DNA from: Hermodice carunculata
Lineage: Eukaryota; Annelida; Polychaeta; Eunicida; Amphinomidae
Assembly (NCBI GenBank): GCA_964020975.1
Contig: OZ026616.1
Coordinates: 77,965,993-78,029,992 of the forward strand
Length of the DNA stretch: 64,000 nucleotides
Direction: 5' to 3'
The stretch's first letter is position 1. Each line of letters starts with the position of its first letter. The notes under the pieces are model-generated. The model was not told the origin of the DNA. It searched no databases and worked only from the letters and a program-made list of their open reading frames with translations. Shown piece after piece: positions 24,360-36,200 of the stretch. The position numbers were made by a program, and so were the translations under genes.

Positions 24360-25284
24360 TATATAATAAATACTTATGTACTGCTAGCTAGTCCACCATG
24401 GATACATTGTCTACGTATTTCATGTGGTTGGTTATGCTGTAACTTTGTATGTCATCAGAATTAAATTTGTACCAAAATGGAATGTTTGTATTCAGGAGAA
24501 GGAAACAACTTGGTGACTAGAGTCACTTATTGTGGCGAAAGAATTGTATCAGTTCAAGCTATTTCATTCCTGTCAGACCCAGGCTATGTAAATGATCTCA
24601 TGTCGCTTTATATAGGTTGTGTGGGGAAAAATACCATTTTTTTTAATCCAAGAATAGCAAAGAAATTTTCTTTTTCTTTTCTCCTATCACCGCACCGTAA
24701 TATAAATGTCATCATTGGAAAACCTGGTAAAAAAAGCAAAATGACAGTTTTGACACATCAGATTATTTTGAGGAGCTGTGGTCGGGAAGTGCACTTTTGA
24801 AGAATTTTCAAACTCAAACATACTTTCTTCATTAAGAATAGTCCATAAACGGGATTCACACATATTACCCCACGAGGTTCTGTTTACAAACACGCTGTCC
24901 AGCGACCCTTATGGGGTGATTTTGTCACTTTATTCATGGCTCATCTCAAAATTTATCACAGAACCGTGTGTCATGGAACCAGACTATTACAAGGTCATTG
25001 TGCATCCGGGGCATTTCAACATGGCAGCGCCCTGAAGTGTTGCATGTGTGTTGTCAAATCAAGAATATACAGTTCCGTATGCACAGGAATCTGAAATTCA
25101 AGATCAGTTTTTCTGTTAGAGAAAGGATGGTTTAAAGGATATCCGTGACTGACACTTGACAACTTATTGGTATTCGCTTGGACGAGAAATAGGTACCACC
25201 ATGGAGGAAACCACTGACTCCATTGATCGGCTTCAAGTCCAGCCATCAGTCTGAATAGCATACTTTCCACAGCCAACATGTTAA
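24360..25284. other. Spacer without recognised features
   Basis: Open frames of 107 and 85 codons occur here, but neither shows a motif I recognise or good splice borders. It could be 5' sequence of the adjacent LINE. Confidence 0.35.
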
Positions 25285-25287
25285 ATT

Positions 25288-27010
25288 GTAAGCTCAGTTG
25301 ACTTGTCGGCCGATCTGTCAGTCAGCAGAACTTTTGGTCGTTCTTCGGTCCGGGTTTTCAGCATTTAAATCTGCAGTGAGTTGTGCACTCAAGTGTGAAA
25401 GGTGTACTGTTGCTTTATTCCGTTTGTTGAAACCAAGACCGTATTCCAAAGTCAAAGAAGCTCCGAACTTTTGAAATCCGTTTGCTGCTGTCATCCGTCT
25501 TTCTGTCCGACGTTAGACTTTTTACAATTTTGATTTCTCCCAAACCGTTGCAACTTACATGCAATCCTATGGTCTAGATAGTATGCATACTATGGTCAGT
25601 ACCATGAGTATGAAATGTTTTCATTTGGCGCATGGTCATGGATGTTCCCCAGTTAGTCCCCTACCACCTTTCGGAAAGAGGTGGTGTTTTTTTTTGTTTT
25701 TTTTGTCTTTTTTTTTGGGGGGGGGGGGTTGTTCTCTTCAAGAACTTGACTAATTGCTCTTCATGGATACAGGGTGACCTGGGGTCAGATAGTTCACATT
25801 TTGGCAACTCTACGTGGTGCTGCAATTTTTTTTATTGAATATTGTGTGTTGGGGCTATTTTTGACTTCTGGAGAATGGACAAGCAGAATACAACGTAACG
25901 GTATGCATATAAATTTCCTGCCACAAAGCACATGTTTGATGCCGGATGAACATGGGGGAAGTGGGGGTCACATCACTGTCACAGACAGGGTCATATGCTC
26001 ATTCTTCATAAAACTAGCATTTTGTTTGAGACATTTAAGTTCACAAATGCCAAACTGGTATTCATCTAGTACTTCCCTAGCCAAATATAACAAAAATTTC
26101 CATCTGCCTTAAACTGTGGTAGTACCATATTATACCTATATTTTGGTATCCCCTGGTCAACTGCCAGGACTCTATTACATAACATACCAAAAAATCTGTA
26201 TATGGCCCTTGGGCAGTGTTTCTGAAGAAAGTTGTGGCACAACCAGAGTTAATACAGTCTTCTTTATTTCCAAAACATTAGCGATATCCTGCTTGTCCCC
26301 ACAGGTATGGACCCATATCTCGCCCAGTGAGACCAGGCAATCAGGTATGCAGTTGTGGAGTGAAATTAATATGCATGTCTCATATATGAAATTTTATAAT
26401 TCTAGACAAGCAGAATATGGGTGAAATTTTATAATCTGACTAATTAGGAGGAAAGTTTGTGAAAATGCGGAGGATATGTTACTTTGTGATGAAGTTGTTG
26501 GGATGCCTAACTTTTGGGCAATGTAAGGACGAGTGCTGCAGCTGTAACATACATTCAGCAATACAGTGCTCATATTGCAATATAATCAGACAGGTGTATC
26601 GAATTCTCTGATTTTACACACAGATGTTCTCCAGGGAGGCCTCTGTCAGGAGGTGATGATGCAATAAGTTTCTGTTTTTTTATGAATTTCAATTTGTTTA
26701 CTTATTTAATATATTTTTTATGTATTTATTCATTATTATTATTTAGTTATTTTATTTTTTATTCTTTTTTATTATTATTATTTTTTTTTTTTTTTTTTTT
26801 TTTTGAAAATCAAAATTTCTTCTCAAGAACCCCTTGGTCAACTGCTTTGATATTGCATACAGGGTCACTTGGGCTCATATACAGGTAATTCATATTTTGG
26901 CCACTGGGTGGTGCTGCAACTTTTTCGTATTTTTCCAGTAAAGCTTTGTTAAGGGTGTTTTCAACCTGTCCAGAATATCTGAACAGAATTGCATGAAATT
27001 TTATCAACTT
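25288..27010 (+). repeat. Composite module repeat, further copies
   Basis: It opens with AGCTCAGTTGACTTGTCGG, a form of the 5' terminus seen at 3068 and 5893. Modules with GATACAGGGTGACCTGGGGT and GGTGGTGCTGCAA follow at about 25,690-25,830 and 26,815-26,935. T-runs and a T/G-run separate them (25,686-25,728 and 26,779-26,803). The modules resemble those at 37.5-38.9 kb more than those in the P450 intron. No protein is encoded. Confidence 0.55.
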
Positions 27011-27706
27011 TTCGCCAAAATTGTGGAGTAGGCGATGGCGCAGATATTATTCATTTGCTGACAGGGGATGCATATATAATTACATGTATAAGGCTTAGCA
27101 GAATTCAAGCATTTTGCCGACTTATCAAATCTGACATATAGGCTTGTGTCAAATGACAATGGTGGGTCCTAGGCCTATGGTTGCTATTACTGTATTAAGC
27201 ATTGATAGGAAAGTAGCAATGGGTTTCTTTTGGTGTTGTTAATTTTGACTTTGCCGGGTTTATGAGCTTTGGTGTGTTGCTTCATTCCCTCACAAAAATT
27301 TGTATTTTTAGTTCTGCTGACCATAGGTTGTGGAACTCCTCATGTCTGTCTATAAATAGACTTTTGCATGTTGGTGCAATACAGTCCACAGTTTTCAAGT
27401 TTACACCAAATATGTGTTCGGTCAGGAATATTATAGAGACAAAAAATCTACTACATGTATTCATGGTAGCACCACTGGTGGCATTAACCTTTTGAACCCT
27501 GGAATCGTGGGAGGTTGCCACTGTTACACATATCCATTTGGCATATATGTATGTATAAATAATGATTTGACAATTGGAATTGACTTAAAACATATAATGT
27601 TATATATTTTTGCAGTCCTCAGACTACAAACAACATTATTATGTACATAGTATAATTCAGTATTTTTCAATATCATGCAAGTACATGTAATTAACATATA
27701 TATATA
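27011..27706. repeat. Repeat-derived spacer
   Basis: The text at 27,135-27,205 (GACATATAGGCTTGTGTC, GGTGGGTCCTAGGCC) resembles that at 50,460-50,520 (GGTGAATCCTGGGCCCACAG). It appears to be a third module type of the same repeat superfamily. No gene is recognised. Confidence 0.4.
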
Positions 27707-28601
27707 CAGTAAAACCTCCCTTACCGAACACCTCTATATACCGAACACTTTTTCTCGGTCCCAATTTTTTTCCCATATGCTTCCATTATAAGCAAACCTC
27801 CCTATACTGAACACCTCTCTATTGTGAACATGAACACCCCAAATGAACACCATTTTCCCCAAACACCTCCCTATACTGAACACACATTCAGCATATTTTT
27901 GTGTATTTGCAGGGAGTAATTACTGATAAAGCTGAAACTAACCAGATTCACTTCAGAGACAGGCTTGATTATTGCTTATACGAGCAGCAGTAGAAACAAT
28001 CCACAGGCAAGCTGTTGAACACCTGTTGTCACTTCTATAGATGGCAACAACAGGTTGGAGGGTGAAAGTGTCAATGTCACTTAGCACCTTGCTCCTATCC
28101 TCTCAGGGATAATTGGACCAGTTTTGAGTGTTTTCTTTAATCATTCTAACAAACAATAACTTACAAATTAAGTCATTATGTTTGTCTCACCAAAGCCAGG
28201 GGATTTAATTTCAAGAAGTACCAGTAGACTGAAATGAGCAACAGCTCTGCTAAAATAGGTGCAAGGGCGTAAGCATGTTATTTCAATATGAACATACACT
28301 ATGTTTTATAATGTTCTTTAATAGTTGGGCATGTACACATCTTAACTTTGCTCTATCATAGTCAGTACATCTTGCCCACATAATAAAACAATAAAAAATT
28401 ACTTCTTTGCTGTTCATTTATTTAATGATGTACATGTAGTTAACATGAGTATCTCCCACCATTAAATGATCTCAGCTGGTATCTGTATAGTATGGTTGGT
28501 AAGACATGAGGCCACAATGTGGAAACCTCCCTAAACCGAACACCTCCCCATACCGAACACTTTTGTTCGGTCCCATGGGCGTTCGGTATAGGGAGGTTTC
28601 A

Positions 28602-28604
<3 letters not shown>
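27707..28604. mobile_element. 898-bp TA-flanked inverted-repeat element (pogo/Tigger-like, non-autonomous)
   Basis: The left end CAGTAAAACCTCCCTTACCG runs on into AACACC, and the right end is GGTATAGGGAGGTTTCACTG. They pair over about 24 bases and TA flanks both. The phrase CCGAACACCT recurs inside near both ends. No transposase frame is seen, so it is a deletion derivative. The ends match the pogo/Tigger type. Confidence 0.72.

Positions 28605-28663
<59 letters not shown>
28603..28663. repeat. (TA)n microsatellite
   Basis: About thirty TA units starting exactly at the target duplication of the 898-bp element. A GT-rich stretch follows. Confidence 0.93.
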
Positions 28664-28671
<8 letters not shown>

Positions 28672-28710
28672 TTGTGTGTGTGTTTATATATATATATACG
28701 TATATATATA

Positions 28711-28759
28711 ACCATCATGGGTGGTTTTTGGGCAAATATACACTGCCAACAAAATATGC

Positions 28760-28790
<31 letters not shown>

Positions 28791-29088
28791 AAGGAATAGG
28801 TCCTACAACCGGTTTGTGGGTCATGCCCATTGTCTGCGGGTCAATTTTACCCCTCAAATGGACTATGGGCAGTATATACCAAGTATAGATTACCATAGTT
28901 TCTGGGCATTTATAGCTTCCCATAATATCTGGGCAAATTTGCTAATTTGTACATTTCTGAACCCCCCTAGGTAGCACATTGAATTTAAGGCAAACATGGT
29001 CTATGGGCATTTTTCAACTGCCCATAAACAGAACAACTGCCCACCATATGCTCTGAGGATAACAATTCTGCCCATAAACCACCCAACA
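28711..29088. mobile_element. TIR element wedged between TA microsatellites
   Basis: GGGTGGTTTTTGGGCA at 28,719 is inverted as TGCCCATAAACCACCC at 29,069-29,084. The phrases TGGGCA and TGCCCA recur throughout the inside. The roughly 370-bp unit is bordered on both sides by TA/TATATA arrays. It has no coding capacity. A (CA)n tract at 28,772-28,791 interrupts it. Confidence 0.55.
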
Positions 29089-29229
<141 letters not shown>

Positions 29230-29430
29230 GGGGACCACTCTGACCCTTAGCCAGTTAACCAAATGCTTATGTTTCTTGCATTTGGCTAAATAAACATTGT
29301 GAAAATGGCTAAAATATTTTCAAATTAATGATTAAAGAGCTGAGATGGATTTTTGTAAATTATGCCTGTATTTCCAACTTTGAATTTTGCCTACAGATTT
29401 TTTAAGGTCTAGATCTGTGCCTCACAGTGT
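29230..29430. repeat. Interspersed repeat, related to 39,500-39,705
   Basis: Both stretches share TTAGCCA...CCAA, TGTTTCTT/TGTTTCAT, TGGCTAAA, AACTTTG/AACTTGG and AGATCTGT in the same order. The similarity is diverged. The family is not recognised. Confidence 0.45.
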
Positions 29431-29469
29431 ATGTATATACGTATATAATGTATAGGTATGTGTACATAT

Positions 29470-29478
<9 letters not shown>

Positions 29479-29535
<57 letters not shown>
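29479..29535. repeat. (TA)n microsatellite
   Basis: About 28 TA units, 80 bases before the first recognised WDR6 exon. Confidence 0.95.
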
Positions 29536-29537
<2 letters not shown>

Positions 29538-29615
29538 TCATGTACATACATATAATGATATATGTCATCAAAGTCAGTCTTAGTTGTAATTCCCATGATT
29601 ATCCTGTTCTTTTAG

Positions 29616-29725
29616 GCTGAAGAGAGCTGGAACAAGAAGTCTTGTAATGGCAGCATTAGAGACCGGTCCCCTGATTGCTCCAGTCACTGCCCTGGCATTT
29701 GTAGGTGACAGCAGCCTTCTTGCAG
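29616..29725 (+). CDS. WDR6: WDR6 exon 1 (5'UTR part and start)
   Basis: It follows TTCTTTTAG and ends at a GTTAGT donor. ATG at 29647 is the first in frame with the protein and gives [16 protein letters not shown], aligned with the start of human WDR6. Bases 29616-29646 are untranslated if the acceptor is used. Confidence 0.85.
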
Positions 29726-32700
29726 GTTAGTACACATGGATCACTTTCAACAGTTCATAGTGAGACGGGTGCTAGCTACAGATAATTTCAAAGGTCTTCC
29801 ACTTTAATAATTTTATTAGAAATTGTCCTTTACCAATTTTTTTAACCAAAATTTCAGGGAAGACTTACCAGTGTCAGATACCAACAGCGAACAACCTTTC
29901 TCGGTGCACTCTTGGCCACTTAGCACTGAGGAAACTGTTGTCTCCTTCCAAGGATATGAGCTTTCAAGGGTTAATAAGCTACCAAAGTACCCAATCCATC
30001 TATTTCAAAATTTTAACATTAACGGTATGGACACAGTAGACAAGCACTGCCCTGTTTACAGCATGTTCACATTGCCATTGATTGTGGATTGGGTACTTGG
30101 CATCATGCCAGCTTGTGGAAAATCTTTGAAAATGTTTAATTCAGTCAGTCTTGGTCCAGCCTAAAGTCAGATAATTTTCCCCCATGCATTTGCAACTTAT
30201 TATAGTTATATTTCAGTGTTTCCTGGTAAGCAAACTGTGTTCCTACATATATTATATCATAATTTTATATCATTATATGCATTAAAAACTAATTCGCAGG
30301 CAAATTTCAGCATTGGAAAACGCAGATTTGAGATTTTTTTTGGTTCTTTTTTTAATGCAAATGAATATTTCTAATACATGTATCACATTTTTGCACATTC
30401 CCTGAAATATCCATCAGTGGATTTCTTTTCCAACAAATGTTAATTAATTTATTTTCTTGTATATCTTAGTCTTTTTTGCTTAAATTAAACCAGAATGTTC
30501 CAAATCACCGCAAAATCTTGAGGTTACTCAGTTTTCTTCTCCTTCTTCAAGTAAGTAATTTTGATGTGAAGGTGCATGCATTTCAATACATGTGGGTCTA
30601 ATTAAATGCCCATATAGTTTTGAAAATTTCAAATTTTCAACAAAATTCAAACACAAACAAAAAGTAATTTAAAGTTTGTGTTATTCAGTATTTTAGATAC
30701 ATACATGTGACATACATGTATGATAATGTCACATGGGTTTTTCTGGCATATTGTTTACTTTACATGTATTTTAACACCTTCATAAAGTTTAGTAATCCAA
30801 GTTTTCATTCTACAGTACACAGCACCTGCCTCTCATCAGTGTTAATCTATCGATTATATTTTTCTTTATATCTGTTCCACTATGAATGCCAGATGCATCA
30901 TTTGACACAAGAATTTGATGCGCAAAAATGTAAAATTTTATTTGTGGCAAAAGGTATGCATTTTTTCAGGCCCATCTAAAGTCATGCCTGGCTGGGCTTT
31001 GAATGTGTCTTTTGTTACTATGTGCCAGCATTGCATAGGCATCATAGTTATCTAAATTGAGGAGCTACATGTAGAGTTAAAATATTCTATATAATTAAAA
31101 AATTTGATTTAAAATATGATAATTATAAAAGAAAAATTTGAACAATAAGTTGACATGAAATTATACATGCCAAAAGATAGCAATGATTTTGCTTACAGCA
31201 TATGCTGTAAGGGAAATTAATTTGAACAATAATTTGACATGGTATATGTATAAAAAAAAAAGGTAAATTTATAATTATCATGTTTTTCTTTTTTTTCTTG
31301 GATCTTGGTATCTTTACAGGGATAGGACCCAATGTTCATGTCTATATGGTGGGAAGAAGACAGCTTATTCAGGTGAAGGACGTCCTTCATGGCTGTAACA
31401 TACATGGCATCAAGCTGGGTATGTGTTTTATCCAGGTTGCACACATCCACCCAAACATTCAGGATTAATATACTGAGTACCCCTTCAGAAATAGTGATGC
31501 GGAAGTAGCTTAGTTGTGATGCAATAATTCATCTGCAGTGCAAATGTTGCAGCACAAAATTCCTACCCTGAAATGAAAAAACATTTTCACTTGTTGGTAT
31601 TTATCATTTTCATTTTGAGAACCGGTGGTGAAATGTTCTTTAGTATCATCATTTTGTTTGATGATTGTGGCATATCAATCTAAAAAAATATGTGCCGTTG
31701 AGTTTTTTTTTTTTATCCTGGCTTAAGGGCCTACATGTTGGACACACCCCAACACATGGCAAATAAAGTTCCCAGCAATCGAAAAAGAACCTGTGTTAGG
31801 CTGTAGAAACTTTCTAGGTGACAGCTGGTACTGTCACCCATATGGTGCAATGGTAATGATTATACAGTGAAAACTTATCATAATAACACCATCTGTTCCC
31901 TAAGAAATGTGTCAGATAACTGAATATGTCAGATAATGAATCAAATAACAAAGAAAATAAACTTTTTCCCATGAAAATTTGTGTCATTATGTCGAATATG
32001 TCAGATATCTGAGTGTCGTTATAATGAGGTTTCACTGTACAGTAACGTGATCATTGAGAGCTCTTGCCTACTAAATTATTCCACTTTGCTCTTTAAGGTC
32101 CACCATTGAATTATTTGTATAGGCACAAAAACTTTTCTTACGGGACCACCTGTGTTGACCATGTTGACCGAGTCCCATGGGTGGTCACATGAGACAGGTT
32201 TTACTGTAGAGTGAACACTCTCCATCGTCAGGTCTCTTTATGTGGATGTGTTGTTGTGAGACAGAATGTGCAACCTAATGCTATTTTAATGTACTTTTGA
32301 TTGTGGAAGTCTAATTATTTCCATTAGAGTATCTTTGGTGAACTATCTCCTGTCAGCTTAGAGACTGTTTTTTATGGGAGGGGGGAGGAGGTCTTAACTC
32401 TTTAAGTGTCAAATTTTGGACTGAGTCAGCATGCATTGGGTGCAGTGTGCCCAATGCATGCTGAGAAAAAATGTTGACCTGGGGTATTTTCTCTGGAACT
32501 AGAGGCAAGCTGGTACTTGAATGAAAGGTCTTTTTACGAGGAATGCAAATCTGAGATCCTAATGATTATTCAGACTAGTTTGACTTAAGTAGATTGACTA
32601 TAGATGTGATTGGCACTGAAAGAGTTAATTTGCTGTTTAGTAGTATATACCTTTTTCTCCTAAATGCCAGGTCCAACTGACCCCGATGGCCACACACAGC

Positions 32701-33087
32701 TCTGTGTGTTTGGAGGCAAGTGTCTGCGAGTACTGAAGCTGTATGAAAACAACTGGCAGTGAGTATGTATCCTGCACCTGCTGCAGGTCTGGGTTTTCAT
32801 GCCGCCACCACTTGGGTGAGGGGCATGTACATTTGTCCTTGTCTGTCTGTTCGTCTGTCCTGCATCCAACATCAACACGTGTTGTGCACACTTCCAAAAC
32901 TATTTGACATACAGTCATGAAATTTTGCACGATAATTAATCAGTACAGTAGTACCTGCAATTTAAGACGACTGCCAGAAGAGATGTTTTCAAAGTTGGCT
33001 TTTGTGACCACATTTCTGGTTGCACAATAGTCCAGATTGTAAATTTACTTCCAATGTATGACCACATTTAGCTAGCAGAAGGGGTGG

Positions 33088-33163
<76 letters not shown>

Positions 33164-33234
33164 GTTTATGTATGTATGTATGTATATTTGAATTCAGATT
33201 TGTTACATGTACATTATATATATATATATATATG

Positions 33235-33285
<51 letters not shown>

Positions 33286-36200
33286 GCATGTATATATGTG
33301 GTACCATTGGTAAACTGGCTTTCTTGGCATACCCTGAGCTCACTGAGCCAAGGAAAACTGCTGACTCAGTCCTGAGGGTATTTCAATAATATAATGGGTT
33401 GTTCATGGTATTTGTTAGGGGTAAAACAGTGTATACATGTATCGATGACAGCAGTTACACATGTATCAGAAATGTTCTATTGTGTTTGGTGCTGTTAACC
33501 CCACTGTGCACATAAAGAGGTAGAGTAACGCCTGTTTTTTATGCAGCCATTTTTTTTTAAAAAGCCAATCCCTGTTTGTCCTGTCATTTGTTGTCATAAA
33601 GGAGCAGTTGTTGTGTTAATGGGTGTGGAGTCTTCAAAAGGACAAAAGCAGAAAAAGAGGGTAATAAAGGTAGATGCATGTCACCTCAGGAATAAAATTT
33701 TACCACCAAAATTGCACGACCATGGACCAGGTGATGACAGTAATTTTCATGTAGTTAATGCAGTAATAGTGTCTTATGCCATTGCTGGCATTATGTCGAT
33801 CGTGTTGCAGACTGGAGCCATCGGGTTTTCAAGTAGAGCTAGACGACTGGATCTGGGATGTATGCTGGCTGGCTGGAGAGACAGGTCTTACAGACCCACC
33901 TCTGGCTGTTGCTCTGGCACACAACTCTGTGCTCAAGTTGGACTGGCCACACAACAGACAAATATCCATCGTACATTGTGAAGAAAAATGTATACTGTAT
34001 CCTTAACCCCTTGCTTGTCCCCCTGGCAATAGCTGCTTAGGGATGATGGTGTGCTGAGATCATGGTGATTAGGGGCATGTTGTTCCACATGCCCCAATGT
34101 AATAAGTGAACATTGAATCTCATTTCATTTTGGGGGTCTGTTATTATAATAAATACTGGAGCAAATGTTTATTATCAAGAATTGTTACTTTTATTGTATA
34201 TATTTATGCAAAATTTATGGTGTCCATTTAATCAAGGTGTTGGGAGATTTTAGACAAATTCAGCTTGCAGAACAAGGAACATGTAGCTAGCAAACGGAAA
34301 TTGGAAAACTTTAATTCCAGGAGGCAAATTATTTTTTAAAAAGTCACCAGAACATTTTAAGTGGTATTTTTCTGTTTTCCTCCTGGTACCTGTGCAAGAT
34401 GACAGGTATGTAAACATCCAGATGTTCTGTGTGCCTTTGACTCATTGAAGTGAACACCTTCAAGAAGACCTTTTATGTTCAGGCACTTCTAGCTGGTTCG
34501 GGGAGGTAAGAGTGAAAATGTTATCATCTTGTATCTGCATTGTGGAATTATTCCTTAACCGTGTATCAGCTACACAGCTACCTTCATTGGTACCACCTGG
34601 GATACATTGATCCTTGCTGCTGGCACTGTATTTAATGAAGTGGTACTGTGGCCCATGACTGGGGACTGCAGTGAACAGGGGAGAGTCAAGGTCACACATA
34701 GACTGGCTGGACATCAGGTGAGTTCCTGGTCATGTCTAAGAATGTTAAATCCACAAACTCTGGTTTTCACACCTGTCTACAGTATTTGCCTGCTGCGCAT
34801 CCGAAGATCCATGTCTACTCCACTCTGCATGCAGCATTATCTGTTTTGGGGTCAATTGCAGCACATGGATAAATTGAAATCCTGACATTTTGACTGTTTT
34901 GAATTAAAGTAAAAATGTATTTTAATGCTTGTATGCTTTTCCCTTAAGCTTTATTTTTCATTGTAAGAGGTAAAATTCAAATTCATAAGATTCATGTTAA
35001 CTTTTGCTGTTCTCATTTAAAATACATACTGAGTTATTTCATATTTCTTTAATATGTGTTGCAATATAGAAACATGAAATGAAAAATTCACAATATTTGT
35101 TTTTCATGCTTCCTGGTTACAAACTTGTAACAAAGTTATGTCCAAATCATACAGTAATTTGCCAACTATGCTGAGCCTTCAACATACAGTATGTTGCAAA
35201 TGAAGCAGTCAGATTCAATGGGATTAATTCTGACCTGTTCTTGTGATAGATGAAAACCATTTTTATATAAGGTCAAATGCTTTGCAATGCTTGTGTATTT
35301 GAGGCAAGAATACTCATTGACAATAGAAATGAAGCAATAAGTAAAACTATACACGCAGGTTCTTGCTTTTATTCAAATGTTAAAGACCTGTAAAATAAAT
35401 AAATATATGGGATGCTGTAAAATGTAAATAACATGTAAAGTGTTTTAAGGTAAATTGATTTTGAACTAGAGTTTTATTCAATATTTACGACTGCCTGCAG
35501 GGGGTCATTTTCTCTATTGCCTTCAACCTGTCCACCAGAAAGCTGTGTTCTGTGTCCGACGATCGTAGTATACGACTCTGGCAAGTGGTATCTGATGCCC
35601 GTGACTCGTGTAGACAGATGGCAAACCATTGGCACAATGTGAAGTTTAACCTGGTACACGTGCTGTATGGCCATGCTGCACGGGTGTGGAAGGCCAGGTT
35701 GACAACTGATCACATTGTCAGTGTGGGTGAGGTCCGTACTTGTCTGCATATAACGCTATATGGTTTTTATTTGAATGTTTTTATTGCCCAAATGCAGCTT
35801 TGAATATGTGCTGTCAGGAGTGTGTTTTTTTGCATCTAGTGTATCGACTGACATGCACATATGATTTATGGACAGAGAAAACAACTGTGTGAAAAACCAA
35901 CAAAAACTGTGCACAAGCCTTTTTTAACAACAGACCCACTGTTCTTTAGCCCCCATTCCTGGCACTGGTACAGCCTTGTGGCTCAACTGATCAATTCAAA
36001 GCCTAAACTTTGTGCACTTGCTGACCCAGCTGGTTGAAAAGGAGCAATTTCTATATGTACACTGAACGTCTTAATCCTATCAAAAAATTTTTTTTTTACT
36101 TCCAAGAAGTCAAAAAAATCGTACACGGCAGTTACATTCATATGTAAGTCACAGTAGCATGCGTTTACATATTAATGAACAGTAGGTATCTTGAGTGCAC

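Noticed and set aside
24477-24800. 107-codon frame after the LINE
   Set aside because: No motif, no splice support and no neighbour context; not enough to call a gene.
33541-33981. 146-codon frame overlapping WDR6 exon 4
   Set aside because: It is in a different frame from the conserved protein, and only the part after 33,811 is exon, read in the WDR6 frame.
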